Shown here: piece by piece, positions 27,365-37,084 of the stretch
Numbering within the stretch: position 1 is the first letter of the stretch
Layout: each line of letters begins with the position of its first letter
NCBI RefSeq assembly: GCF_900113635.1
Contig: NZ_FOQA01000002.1
Span: forward strand, 62,001-126,000
DNA from: Tindallia magadiensis
GTDB lineage: Bacteria > Bacillota > Clostridia > Peptostreptococcales > Tindalliaceae
Reading direction: 5' to 3'
DNA length: 64,000 bases
Notes under the pieces: model-generated
The model's database searches: none
Told to the model about the DNA's origin: nothing
Seen by the model: only the letters and a program-made list of their open reading frames with translations
Program-made: the position numbers and the translations under genes

Positions 27365-30300
27365 ATGGGTAATCCCCTTACATTAGCAAACCTTTTTTCG
27401 ACAGGATTACTTTTTTTAGCAGCGTTGTACATGATTTTTGGAACCTATACCGTGACTCTGAGTCCAAAGGGACGTTTAAATCAGCTGTTTCTTGTGGTAT
27501 GCAGCTTATTGTCCCTGTGGTCTTTTTCTTATGCCCTTGCTTTTTCGGCGCCAAATGAACAAACTGCCTATTTCTGGTTTCGCATAGGAGTATTTGGTTG
27601 GGCTTTGGTCTATAGCGTATTGCTACACTTTTTTCTCGAGTTGACAGAACATAAAGAATGGTTGAACAAAAAATGGGTAATGGTGGTTCTTTATCTTCCG
27701 GCATTGATCAATATTGGGCTTTTTGGAATTTTTAGTCCCTGGGCACATGGTTATTATGACCTGATATATTCAAAATATGGATGGATAAACGTATCAGAAC
27801 CAGGTACAGCGGATCTCTTTTTTCATTCCTATTATCTGCTGTTTTCGCTGATGGGAATTTGGATTCTTTGGAAATGGAAAAAGACAAAACAAAATCCAGA
27901 TGCGCGAAAAACAGTAATGGTCATCATTTTTTCTTTTGGAATCACGATTTTAATTGGCACATTAATAGATGTATTATTTAGTCGATACTACGGTTATGAA
28001 ATTCCTCAATTGGGGACAGTGTTTGCACTGCTCATGACGGTGGCGTTTTTTTATGCGGTAAAAAAGCATGGTCTGATGATGAATCGGCCAAAATCAAGTA
28101 TCACAGAAGAAGGTGAAATACTTAGTGAAAAAAGACGGGTGCAATTTTACAATATGATGGGTGCCGCTTTTATCATAGGAAGCCTTTTGAACTACGGTGA
28201 TTATTTATTTAAGGGAGAGCCTTTTTTACCAGTGAACCTTTTTAGCGGGATTTTATTTCTTTTTGGAATTGCTATCCTTCTTCTGCCTCACATAGGCCTG
28301 GCGAATCATCGCAAAGACATTGCTATGATGACCTTGGTTACCTGTTCTATCCCTTTGATGATGCTGTATTATTTGCACTCTTCGTCCAGTAATATTATAT
28401 GGCCGGCACCGCTGATTTTTATGATGATCTCAGCGGTGTTTACCAAAAAAATGATGTTGGTAATGATTACGATTTCAGCACTAATCAGCCAACTGTATTT
28501 TTGGATGAAAGTTCCTTCTCATTTAGTGATGGTAAACACCGGTGACCATATATCACGGTTAACGATTTATCTGCTAGGTGCCGTGGTAGCCTTATATGTT
28601 AATCGTGTCTACTCGCAGCGATTAAAAGAAAATGAAGAAAAAACACGAATGCAGCGAATGATCGCGGAGCTATCCCTGGATTTTGTTAGTGTTAATCCGG
28701 AAAACTTAGATGAAAGAGTTAATCGGTTACTGGAAAAAGCAGGGATTTTCTTTCAGGTAGACCGCTGTTACCTATTCTGTTTTTCGGAAGATGGATGTAC
28801 CGTTACTTATACCCATGAATGGTGTGCGGAAGGAATTGAGCCAGCAATCCAACAGGTGGGAACCCTCCCGGTTTCTTATGTACCCTGGTGGATAAACCAA
28901 TTGGAAAAAAACCGGTCTGTGTACATACCAGATACAAGAAAAATGCCTCCGGAAGCTCAGGCGGAGAAAGAGATTCTGGAGATGCAACAGATTAAATCTT
29001 TACTGTCTTTACCGGTCAGTAGCCACGGGAAAACAACCGGTTTTTTGGGTTTCGATTCTGTGAAAGAGCATAAAGAATGGGAACGAGGCCATCAGGAAGC
29101 GCTTCAAATATTGGCGAATTTAATATCCGACGCACTGATTAAAGTGAAAGCTGTGAAAGAAATTAGTCAAATGGCTTATTATGACAGCCTCACAGGACTT
29201 TGTAATCGAAGAATGTTCAAACAACGTCTGACGGAAGCTATTTCCATGGCGAGGCGAAGCAGAAAAAAGATAGGCATCTTGTTTTTAGATTTAGACGCGT
29301 TTAAAGCCGTTAATGATACGATGGGTCATGATAAAGGCGATCAGTTGCTAAAAAAGATTGCTAAGAGAATTTCTGAAAGAGTCAGAGAACATGATACGGT
29401 TTGTCGGTTTGGAGGCGATGAATTTTTGATTATGTTTCCGCAGATTGATCATGCTACTCAGGTGATGCAAGCGGCAGAAAAAATAATCAATGATTTAAAA
29501 CAACCTGTAGTATTAGAAGGGCATCCCTTCTTCGTGACCGCCAGTGGTGGAATTTCGGTTTATCCTTTCGATGGAAAGGATGCAGATACGCTTATTAAAA
29601 ATGCAGATTTATCCATGTACACGTCAAAAGAACAAGGGAAGAATCAAATTCATTTTTGCACCCCGGAAATGAAAGAAAAGATTAATGAAAGAGCCGAATT
29701 AATTCAAGACCTGCATCATGCCTTAGAGCGCAAGGAATTTGTTCTTCACTATCAACCTCAGGTGAGTGTTGCTACAAAAGAAATTGTTGGTTTGGAAGCC
29801 TTGATCAGGTGGCAGCATCCCACCAAGGGTCTTATAGCGCCAGGACAGTTTATTCCTTTAGCGGAACAGACAGGCCTCATTAAACCGATTGGGCGTTGGG
29901 TCATAGAAACGGCTTGTTTCCAGAGTAAACATTGGCAGAAAATGGGTGTTGGCAAAATGTTTATAAGTGTTAACCTTTCTGTAGAGCAGCTTCGTAAAGA
30001 TAATATGGTGGAAGTCGTAAAAAAAACCTTGGAAAAAACAAAGCTGGATCCATCTTTGTTAGAACTGGAAATCACCGAGACAACAGCCATTAAAGAGCCA
30101 GAGTACATTGTCAAAACCTTGCATGATCTCAAAGAGTTGGGAGTTGCGATTTCTATTGATGATTTTGGAACGGAATACTCTTCTTTGAGCCGACTCCGAG
30201 AATTGCCCATCGATCGGATTAAAATGGCAATGCAATTTGTTCATGCGGTCACAAAAGGGCCAAAAGATGAAGCTATTGCCGTAGGGGTGATTAATCTGGC

Positions 30301-30466
30301 TAAAAGTATTGGATTAAAAGTTATTGCAGAGGGTGTGGAGATTGAAGAACAGTTAGCCTTTTTAGCGGATAGAATTTGCGATGAAGCTCAGGGACATTAC
30401 CTGTATCAGCCCATGTCAGCAGAAGAAATAGAAGGTATGTTTATGAATCAAGTAAACACCGGATAA
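27365..30466 (+). CDS. Membrane GAF-GGDEF-EAL protein (cyclic di-GMP turnover)
   Basis: This is a 1033-residue protein. The N-terminus has a seven-helix block like the 7TM region of histidine kinases (residues 10-240), followed by a second group of about five helices (265-425). A GAF domain lies at about 440-600. The GGDEF domain has an intact motif (CRFGGDEFLIMF). The EAL domain also looks intact: LEALIRWQHP, EITETTA and IDDFGTEYSSL, with metal-binding acidic residues present. It may make or break c-di-GMP depending on the signal. The N-terminal membrane sensor and GAF suggest two inputs. GAGGTGG precedes the ATG. Confidence 0.92.
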   Translation: MGNPLTLANLFSTGLLFLAALYMIFGTYTVTLSPKGRLNQLFLVVCSLLSLWSFSYALAFSAPNEQTAYFWFRIGVFGWALVYSVLLHFFLELTEHKEWLNKKWVMVVLYLPALINIGLFGIFSPWAHGYYDLIYSKYGWINVSEPGTADLFFHSYYLLFSLMGIWILWKWKKTKQNPDARKTVMVIIFSFGITILIGTLIDVLFSRYYGYEIPQLGTVFALLMTVAFFYAVKKHGLMMNRPKSSITEEGEILSEKRRVQFYNMMGAAFIIGSLLNYGDYLFKGEPFLPVNLFSGILFLFGIAILLLPHIGLANHRKDIAMMTLVTCSIPLMMLYYLHSSSSNIIWPAPLIFMMISAVFTKKMMLVMITISALISQLYFWMKVPSHLVMVNTGDHISRLTIYLLGAVVALYVNRVYSQRLKENEEKTRMQRMIAELSLDFVSVNPENLDERVNRLLEKAGIFFQVDRCYLFCFSEDGCTVTYTHEWCAEGIEPAIQQVGTLPVSYVPWWINQLEKNRSVYIPDTRKMPPEAQAEKEILEMQQIKSLLSLPVSSHGKTTGFLGFDSVKEHKEWERGHQEALQILANLISDALIKVKAVKEISQMAYYDSLTGLCNRRMFKQRLTEAISMARRSRKKIGILFLDLDAFKAVNDTMGHDKGDQLLKKIAKRISERVREHDTVCRFGGDEFLIMFPQIDHATQVMQAAEKIINDLKQPVVLEGHPFFVTASGGISVYPFDGKDADTLIKNADLSMYTSKEQGKNQIHFCTPEMKEKINERAELIQDLHHALERKEFVLHYQPQVSVATKEIVGLEALIRWQHPTKGLIAPGQFIPLAEQTGLIKPIGRWVIETACFQSKHWQKMGVGKMFISVNLSVEQLRKDNMVEVVKKTLEKTKLDPSLLELEITETTAIKEPEYIVKTLHDLKELGVAISIDDFGTEYSSLSRLRELPIDRIKMAMQFVHAVTKGPKDEAIAVGVINLAKSIGLKVIAEGVEIEEQLAFLADRICDEAQGHYLYQPMSAEEIEGMFMNQVNTG

Positions 30467-30609
30467 AAAGCGTGTTGGACTGAAGCTTTTCTTTAGGAAT
30501 CCAGACGTTAATCCGATGCCAATCCTCTCGTTTGAAGAGCGAAATTAAGGATATATATAGTAACAGTAGGATATAGGAGAGGTGCAAAAATGGAAGGTGA
30601 GGTGGGATC

Positions 30610-31497
30610 GTGAAAAACCAGCAAATGGAAAGAATGCGGAAGGGAAAAGGGTTTATTGCAGCCTTGGATCAGAGCGGAGGAAGCACTCCGAAAGCCTTGG
30701 CTGAATATGGCATTCAGAAAGATGCCTACAAGAACGAAGAAGAAATGTTTGATTTGGTCCATGAGATGAGAACTCGTATTATGACCAGTCCGTGCTTTAC
30801 CGGCGATAAAGTGGTGGGAGTCATTTTATTTGAGCAGACCATGGAACGAGAAGTTGAGAATATGCCAACGCCGGATTACTTATGGCAGAAGAAAGGAATC
30901 CTTCCTTTTTTAAAAGTAGATAAAGGACTGGAACCATTAAACGAAGGGGTTCAGTTAATGAAGCCGATTCCTGAACTGGAAAAACAACTGGAGAGGGCAA
31001 GAGCGAAAAATATTTTTGGAACAAAAATGCGCTCTGTCATTAAGGAAGCAAATCCAGAAGGCATTCAAAAAGTGATTAGCCAACAGTTTGAATACGGTAA
31101 ACAAATAATCGATGCTGGATTGATGCCTATTTTAGAACCGGAGGTAGATATTCACAGCCCGGATAAGGAAGAATCAGAAAAAATCATGATGACTCAAATC
31201 CTGAAACATCTTAATATGCTGGAAGAGGAACAAAAAATCATGTTGAAATTATCCATCCCCAGCCAAGATTCATTCTACAGCGAACTGGTAAACCATCCAA
31301 AGGTTTTGCGTGTCGTTGCTCTTTCGGGAGGATATAGTCGTGACGAAGCTGTAGAGCTTTTGGAAAAAAATCCAGGCGTTATTGCCAGTTTTTCACGGGC
31401 ATTGCTGGGAGGATTGTCAGCACAGCAAAGCGATGAGGCCTTTGATCAAGTACTCAATGCATCCATAGGAAAAATATATCAAGCATCGATCACATAA
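30610..31497 (+). CDS. Class I fructose-bisphosphate aldolase
   Basis: This 295-residue protein resembles the Staphylococcus-type class I aldolase. It has IAALDQSGGSTPKAL at the N-terminus and LKLSIPSQ, a conserved segment that should hold the Schiff-base lysine, followed by VVALSGGYSRDEA and IASFSRALLGGLS, which form the phosphate-binding end of the barrel. It cleaves fructose 1,6-bisphosphate to dihydroxyacetone phosphate and glyceraldehyde 3-phosphate in glycolysis and gluconeogenesis without a metal. The start is a GTG behind GAGGTGG. It stands alone with its own terminator. Confidence 0.9.
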   Translation: MKNQQMERMRKGKGFIAALDQSGGSTPKALAEYGIQKDAYKNEEEMFDLVHEMRTRIMTSPCFTGDKVVGVILFEQTMEREVENMPTPDYLWQKKGILPFLKVDKGLEPLNEGVQLMKPIPELEKQLERARAKNIFGTKMRSVIKEANPEGIQKVISQQFEYGKQIIDAGLMPILEPEVDIHSPDKEESEKIMMTQILKHLNMLEEEQKIMLKLSIPSQDSFYSELVNHPKVLRVVALSGGYSRDEAVELLEKNPGVIASFSRALLGGLSAQQSDEAFDQVLNASIGKIYQASIT

Positions 31498-31522
31498 AAA
31501 ATCACCTAAACCAATACCCCTT

Positions 31523-31552
31523 AATCCCTTTGATTTCAGAAGGGATTTTTTT
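31523..31552 (+). terminator. Rho-independent terminator after the aldolase gene
   Basis: AATCCCTT (31523-31530) and AAGGGATT (31540-31547) form the stem, and a run of T follows. Confidence 0.85.
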
Positions 31553-31692
31553 CGTAGTGCTCAATTACAATAGAAGCGAAGTCTCTTTGTTCTGTGTGGT
31601 TATTGGATAAATTGAGTCAAAAATACTCGGAATTTTCTGGGAATAAGGAGGAAATATGGGTATTTTTCCAAGAAGGAAAAGGGGGGATAAGA

Positions 31693-32631
31693 ATGGAAGG
31701 CTGTTCAGAAGAAGAAGCTATCAAAAACATAACCTCTATTTTAGGAACGAATAATTATCGCATGAAACCCGTTGGGAACCACAGCTTGGGAAGACATTTA
31801 GTATATCGGGTAGAATATCCCCACGGCAATCCTATGATTTACAAACAATATTGCAAAAAAAATCGAAGGGTAAGAGAAGTGATTGCTTTGGAGAAATTGT
31901 TTGAGTCAGAAGTTCCTTGTCCCCAAATTGAAAGCTATGGTACAACGGATTTGGGAATTGAGTGGTTGATGCTGAACTTTTTGGAAGGTGATATGCTAGA
32001 TTCTCAGTGGGAAGTACTGAACAGCCGACAGAAAGAAAGTTGCTTTCATCAAATGGGCAAAATACTTTCTCTCATTCATTCCGTAGAAACCTACAACTAC
32101 TTTGGTTATTGGACAAGAAAAAACAGTGTTTTTCCAAAGAGTATCGATTATTATACCGAATTTTGCCGACGAAATGAAGTGGTATGGTGCCATCTTCAAA
32201 AGCAAACCTTACCAGATTTTCCGTTATTGAAGAAAGCTGTTGAAAAAATAAACGAGCAGGCAGAGGAAGTCAAAGAGATCAAAGAAGCCAGATTGGTTCA
32301 TCAGGATTACGATGGACGGAATATATTAGTATCAACAAAAGCAGAACCAGTTAGCATCACTGGTATTCTCGATTTTGAGCAAAGTTGTGCTGGGAATGCT
32401 GAAATCGATTTAGCGGATGTATATGCCAGATATTTTCTTCATTCCAAGACTTACGAAAAGTCCTTTCTCCGGGGGTATCAGGAACATCTCCCAATTGATC
32501 CCGGCTTTTTCCAAAGATTACCTCTATATATTCTTCATAAAGGAATAACGATTTGTAGCTGGTCTTATCAACAGGCACCATTATACTATCGGGAAGGAAT
32601 AGAGATGATAAAACAAATGCTGAATCGATGA
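31693..32631 (+). CDS. APH-family phosphotransferase (aminoglycoside/choline kinase-like)
   Basis: The ATG at 31693 follows AAGGGGGG and gives 312 residues; an upstream in-frame ATG at 31594 has no binding site. The kinase fold shows RLVHQDYDGRNILV with the catalytic Asp and Asn, and GILDFEQSCAGNAEIDLA with the metal-binding Asp. The N-lobe has VYRVEYPHGNPMIYKQY with the likely ATP lysine. Members phosphorylate aminoglycosides, choline, homoserine or sugars; nothing here fixes the substrate, and resistance should not be assumed. It is followed closely by gdhA. Confidence 0.85.
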   Translation: MEGCSEEEAIKNITSILGTNNYRMKPVGNHSLGRHLVYRVEYPHGNPMIYKQYCKKNRRVREVIALEKLFESEVPCPQIESYGTTDLGIEWLMLNFLEGDMLDSQWEVLNSRQKESCFHQMGKILSLIHSVETYNYFGYWTRKNSVFPKSIDYYTEFCRRNEVVWCHLQKQTLPDFPLLKKAVEKINEQAEEVKEIKEARLVHQDYDGRNILVSTKAEPVSITGILDFEQSCAGNAEIDLADVYARYFLHSKTYEKSFLRGYQEHLPIDPGFFQRLPLYILHKGITICSWSYQQAPLYYREGIEMIKQMLNR

Positions 32632-32649
32632 TAAAAAGGAGGAAAACCT

Positions 32650-33981
32650 ATGTCAATGCATGATTTTATGAATGAAGTGGCCGCTTCTAACCCTGATCAG
32701 CCAGAATTTCTTCAGGCGGTGAAAGAAGTTGTGGAGTCTGTATGGCCGGTCTATCAATCAAAAGACAGCTTTAGAGAAAATAAAGTGCTTTCTCGGTTGG
32801 TAGAACCAGAAAGGCAAGTAATTTTTCGGGTTACCTGGGTAGATGATGATGGCGAAGTGCAAGTCAACAGAGGATACCGCATACAGTTTAATAGCGCTAT
32901 AGGCCCCTATAAAGGTGGTATGCGGTTTCATCCGACGGTTAATTTATCCATCTTAAAATTTCTGGGCTTTGAACAGATTTTCAAAAATAGTTTAACGACG
33001 TTGCCTATGGGTGGAGGAAAAGGTGGTTCGGACTTTGATCCCAAGGGAAAATCCGATGGCGAAGTCATGCGGTTCTGTCAAAACCTGATGTTGGAAATGT
33101 ACCGGCATATCGGACCGGATACAGATGTGCCAGCAGGCGATATAGGGGTGGGAAAAAGAGAAATTGGATATATGTTTGGTACTTACTGCAAAATACGTAA
33201 TGATTTTACTGGGGTTTATACCGGGAAAGGCAGGGAATGGGGAGGTAGTCTTTTAAGACCTCAAGCGACAGGGTTTGGTTGTGTTTACTTTGCGGAAGAT
33301 ATGCTGAACTATCGTGGCGATTCTTTAGAAGGAAAAACAGTGCTGGTTTCGGGATCTGGAAATGTGGCACAATACGCCATTCAAAAAGTGAATGAAATGG
33401 GTGGAAAAGTAGTAACGATATCTGATTCCTCTGGATATATCTATGATCCGGAGGGAGTTAAAGGTGAAAAATGGGACTATTTGCTAGAACTAAAAAATCA
33501 ACGAAGAGGAAGGGTAAAAGAATATGCCGATACCTTTGGTGTGGAATTTCATGCCGGAAAAAGACCTTGGTCAGTTCCTGGCGAAGTAGCTTTTCCCTGT
33601 GCAACGCAAAATGAAATTAGTGGAGAAGAAGCAAGAACACTTGTGAAAAATGGCTGTATTTGTGTCTCGGAAGGTGCTAATATGCCAGCTATGCCAGAAG
33701 CAGTGGAAGTGTTTCAAAAAGAAAAAGTATTATTTGCTCCCGGAAAAGCGGCTAATGCAGGTGGGGTATCGACGTCTGGACTGGAAATGTCACAAAACAG
33801 TCTGAGGATTAGCTGGACAGCAGAAGAAATAGATCAAAAACTTCGGGGAATTATGAAAGCCATTCATGAACAATGTGTTGAGCACGGTAAAAAAGGAAAA
33901 GAAGTTGACTATGTTAAAGGAGCAAACGTAGCTGGATTTCTTAAAGTGGCCAATGCGATGGTTGATCGAGGCGTGTTGTAG
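32650..33981 (+). CDS. gdhA: NADP-type glutamate dehydrogenase
   Basis: This 443-residue protein has the length and motifs of bacterial hexameric GdhA. GPYKGGMRFHPTVNLSILKFLGFEQ and LPMGGGKGGSDFDPKG hold the substrate and catalytic lysines, VPAGDIGVGKREIGYMFG follows, and the nucleotide-binding part is VLVSGSGNVAQYA. It interconverts glutamate and 2-oxoglutarate plus ammonia, a central step in amino acid fermentation and nitrogen assimilation. AAAAGGAGG precedes the ATG. The next genes encode an NtrB/NtrC-like pair, which may or may not regulate it. Confidence 0.96.
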   Translation: MSMHDFMNEVAASNPDQPEFLQAVKEVVESVWPVYQSKDSFRENKVLSRLVEPERQVIFRVTWVDDDGEVQVNRGYRIQFNSAIGPYKGGMRFHPTVNLSILKFLGFEQIFKNSLTTLPMGGGKGGSDFDPKGKSDGEVMRFCQNLMLEMYRHIGPDTDVPAGDIGVGKREIGYMFGTYCKIRNDFTGVYTGKGREWGGSLLRPQATGFGCVYFAEDMLNYRGDSLEGKTVLVSGSGNVAQYAIQKVNEMGGKVVTISDSSGYIYDPEGVKGEKWDYLLELKNQRRGRVKEYADTFGVEFHAGKRPWSVPGEVAFPCATQNEISGEEARTLVKNGCICVSEGANMPAMPEAVEVFQKEKVLFAPGKAANAGGVSTSGLEMSQNSLRISWTAEEIDQKLRGIMKAIHEQCVEHGKKGKEVDYVKGANVAGFLKVANAMVDRGVL

Positions 33982-34009
33982 TAAAGTAATTCCAGGAGGT
34001 GCTTAACCT

Positions 34010-35617
34010 ATGGAAAATTTGAATTACCTCGCTTATCGGCTATTACAGGCTGCTGGGAGAGAAAAAAGCAGAGTGACCTTTCTTCGGGCGGTCTATCAGC
34101 TGATCAAAAAAGAATTAAAGGAAGATATTGTCCGACTGTTTTTTTGTTATGAAAACCAACTTTACGAGTTTTTACCAGCCGGGCAGATAGAACCATTTTC
34201 TTTGAAATGCAAGTCGAATGATCACCATTTTCAAAAGGAGTCATGGGCTAGGGAATTTCTTTTTCAAGCATTGGGAATGAAGGATGCCGATCAATGGAAG
34301 TTAACTTCTAAGGAGACCTATGCAATGCTCTGTAAGAATTCCGGAGAAAATGCGGCCAATGGGATTTGGTTGATTCCTTTTGAGAATCAAAGCCTCAAAA
34401 GAGGTATCCTTGTAATCGAAAACAAATCAAGAGATAGAGAAATCTTAGCGACAGAAAGATTGGTAGAAAAACTTGGACCTGTTTTAACAGAAGCCTTTGA
34501 GCATCAGGAGGCACATCTTGCCTGTCAGGAACGAGTGAAAGAGTTAAAGTGTCTATATGAAATATCACGCTTGGCCAGCTTGACGGAGGAAGGGAAAGGT
34601 GACATACTGCAAAAAATAGCAGGGTTGTTGCCAGAGTCCATGCAGTTTCCAGAAATTGCTTCGGCGCGAATCACGGTGGATCAACAGGTTTTTCAGAATG
34701 ATGATTTCAAAGAAAGCCAGCGATGCCTTTCGGCACCTATTACTACAGAAGAAAAACAGCGTGGTCAATTAGAAGTATTTTATGCGGCAGAGCATCGAAT
34801 ATACGATGATGATTTGTTTTTAAGTGAAGAGAAAAAATTGATTCAAATGGTTTCTCAGCAGATTGCCACTCTTTTAGAAAAAAAGGAAAAGGAGACAGCG
34901 AATCAGAAACTTCAAGAACAGTTGTTGCACGCAGATCGACTTGCGACCATAGGCCAGCTTTCTGCAGGAGTAGCTCATGAAATTAACGAACCTCTAGGGG
35001 CTATTATTGGGTTTAGTCAGCTTATTCAAAATGAAACCCAGGAAGAACGTACCAGAAAAGATCTAGATAAAATGATGAAATCAGCCCTTCATGCCAGAGA
35101 GATCATCCGAAAACTTTTAGTCTTTGCAAGAGAACCCGGTGCTGAAAAACAACGAAAAAAGATCAATCAGGTGATCGAAGAAGGACTCGTTTTTCTAGAG
35201 AGTCGTTTGCTAAAACAGGGAATAACCTTGGTGAAAAAGTTTTCAAATGGACTTCCGGAAGTAATGGTTGATGCCAGACAAATCCATCAGGTCATCATTA
35301 ACGTGACTGTTAACAGTATGCAAGCCATGCCGGAGGGTGGAGAGCTTACGATTGAAACAGGAATGGAAAAGGGATGGTGGATGATCAAAATAACCGACAC
35401 AGGGATGGGAATGAGTCCGGAAGTACAAGACAAAATGTTTCTTCCTTTTTTTACGACTAAGGAAGTGAATGAAGGGACAGGCCTAGGTTTATCGGTTGTT
35501 CATGGGATTGTTACGGATCATAACGGTGCGATAGAGGTGAAAAGCAAATTGGGAGAAGGAACAGAAATTACCTTACGCTTCCCTCAAGAGCTGGCAGGAA
35601 AGGAGATGCAACCCTGA
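34010..35617 (+). CDS. Soluble GAF-domain histidine kinase (NtrB-like partner of the next gene)
   Basis: This 535-residue protein has no membrane segment. Residues 20-170 and 175-290 look like two GAF-type sensor domains. A coiled coil leads to the H-box ADRLATIGQLSAGVAHEINEP, followed by N-box INVTVNSMQAMPEGG, G1 DTGMGM and G2 EGTGLGLSVVHG. This kinase class (HisKA of the NtrB/AtoS type) pairs with sigma-54 response regulators. The next gene starts 1 base after its stop and encodes exactly such a regulator, so the two form a two-component system. CCAGGAGG precedes the ATG. Confidence 0.92.
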   Translation: MENLNYLAYRLLQAAGREKSRVTFLRAVYQLIKKELKEDIVRLFFCYENQLYEFLPAGQIEPFSLKCKSNDHHFQKESWAREFLFQALGMKDADQWKLTSKETYAMLCKNSGENAANGIWLIPFENQSLKRGILVIENKSRDREILATERLVEKLGPVLTEAFEHQEAHLACQERVKELKCLYEISRLASLTEEGKGDILQKIAGLLPESMQFPEIASARITVDQQVFQNDDFKESQRCLSAPITTEEKQRGQLEVFYAAEHRIYDDDLFLSEEKKLIQMVSQQIATLLEKKEKETANQKLQEQLLHADRLATIGQLSAGVAHEINEPLGAIIGFSQLIQNETQEERTRKDLDKMMKSALHAREIIRKLLVFAREPGAEKQRKKINQVIEEGLVFLESRLLKQGITLVKKFSNGLPEVMVDARQIHQVIINVTVNSMQAMPEGGELTIETGMEKGWWMIKITDTGMGMSPEVQDKMFLPFFTTKEVNEGTGLGLSVVHGIVTDHNGAIEVKSKLGEGTEITLRFPQELAGKEMQP

Positions 35618-35618
35618 G

Positions 35619-36986
35619 ATGAAGGATAGAAGGAGAGAAATCCTAATCGTGGATGATTCGCCGGACACATTGGAAATGCTGGAACGAAAACTCAGTAAAA
35701 AAGGATATTGTACGTATCTTGCCAGCCATGCGGAAAGCGCCCTGTCCATTATTGAAGAGCAATCAATCGATCTGGTGATTACAGATTTGAAAATGCCTAG
35801 GCAGAGTGGTTTAGACCTGATTAAAGCGATTCGGGATCGGGATGCAGATATAAAAATAATAATGATGACTGGCTACCCTACGGTGGAGAGTGCCGTTGAT
35901 GCGGTAAAAGGAGGAGCAGAAGAGTATCTTTCCAAACCCTTTACAGATCAGGAGTTTTTTGAATGTTTTAATAGGGTGATGGAAAGAATACAAGACATTC
36001 ATTGGGCGGAAACAGAAAGTCATGCGACGGAAAATCCTTACGGAATAGTAGCCGTATCGGAGCCTATGAAAAAGGTGTTTCGACTAATTGAGAAATCGGC
36101 TGAAAACCCGGTAACGGTGTTGATTAGCGGGGAAAGTGGCACGGGAAAAGAATTGGTGGCTCGTGCCATTCATTACAGAAGCCTTCGGGCAAAAGCACCT
36201 TTTGTGCCAGTTAACTGTGGAGCAATTCCGGAAACTTTGTTAGAAAGTGAACTATTTGGATACTTAAAAGGATCTTTTACAGGTGCTACTGAAACGAGAG
36301 CCGGATTTTTTATTACCGCTGATGGAGGAACTTTGCTGTTGGATGAAATAGGAGAAACGTCTTTGAATATGCAGGTAAAACTTCTGCGAGTTATTGAAAA
36401 TCAGCAAGTACTAATGATTGGATCCCAGCAACCAAGAGAAATAAATGTGAGAATTATTGCAGCTACCAATAAAGACCTTAGAAGTCTGGTAGAGCAAAAG
36501 TCTTTCCGGGAAGATTTGTATTATCGGCTTAATATCATTAATATCGAACTGCCTCCGCTTAGGGAGAGGGGAGAAGATATTGTAGTGCTAGCTAATTTTT
36601 TTCTCCAGAAATATTCAGCAAAAATGAACGGAAAAACCTCTGTTTTTTCTGAGGAAGCTTTAGAAGTAATGAAAAAATACGATTGGCCAGGAAATGTTCG
36701 GGAATTAGAAAACCTTGTGCAACGATTTGTAATAATGGTAGATCACCCTGTCATCAGAAAATCAGATTTACCATCCTTTATGAAAGCTGGAATTTCCATA
36801 GAAAGAGGCTTCGAAAGAACGTTGCAGGAAGTTGAGAAAGAGTATATGCAAGATGTACTGAACTATGTAGGTGGCAATAAAACAAAAGCGGCTGCAATTC
36901 TGGGGATTGATAGAAAAACACTGCGGAGAAAACTGGAGCAAAAAAGTACGGCGAGTAAAAATGACCCACAAGGATCAGACGGATAG
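35619..36986 (+). CDS. NtrC-family sigma-54 response regulator
   Basis: This 455-residue protein has a receiver domain (ILIVDDSPDT, phosphoacceptor in LVITDLKMPRQSG, lysine in YLSKPF). The AAA+ domain has Walker A GESGTGKE, sigma-54 contact loop GSFTGA (Ser in place of the usual Ala) and TLLLDEIGET. A Fis-type helix-turn-helix follows (NKTKAAAILGIDRKTLRRKL). Phosphorylation by the adjacent kinase should trigger assembly and activation of a -24/-12 promoter. One such promoter lies 36 bases after its stop codon, in front of a cysteine-rich protein gene. Confidence 0.95.
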   Translation: MKDRRREILIVDDSPDTLEMLERKLSKKGYCTYLASHAESALSIIEEQSIDLVITDLKMPRQSGLDLIKAIRDRDADIKIIMMTGYPTVESAVDAVKGGAEEYLSKPFTDQEFFECFNRVMERIQDIHWAETESHATENPYGIVAVSEPMKKVFRLIEKSAENPVTVLISGESGTGKELVARAIHYRSLRAKAPFVPVNCGAIPETLLESELFGYLKGSFTGATETRAGFFITADGGTLLLDEIGETSLNMQVKLLRVIENQQVLMIGSQQPREINVRIIAATNKDLRSLVEQKSFREDLYYRLNIINIELPPLRERGEDIVVLANFFLQKYSAKMNGKTSVFSEEALEVMKKYDWPGNVRELENLVQRFVIMVDHPVIRKSDLPSFMKAGISIERGFERTLQEVEKEYMQDVLNYVGGNKTKAAAILGIDRKTLRRKLEQKSTASKNDPQGSDG

Positions 36987-37021
36987 GAAAAGAAAACAGC
37001 CTATGAGAAGGGAAACTCCTT

Positions 37022-37037
37022 TGGCATGGTTATTGCA
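37022..37037 (+). promoter_or_regulatory. Sigma-54 (-24/-12) promoter of the cysteine-rich protein gene
   Basis: TGGCATGGTTATTGCA has GG and GC at the correct 12-base interval and lies 48 bases before the start codon. The neighbouring NtrC-type regulator is the likely activator. Confidence 0.88.
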
Positions 37038-37084
37038 TAACAATAAAGGAAAGAGGGATCATTTTAGCTGAGGGGGTTTTAATA

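Noticed and set aside
31594-31692. Upstream start for the phosphotransferase gene
   Set aside because: No binding site lies before 31594, while AAGGGGGG stands directly before 31693.
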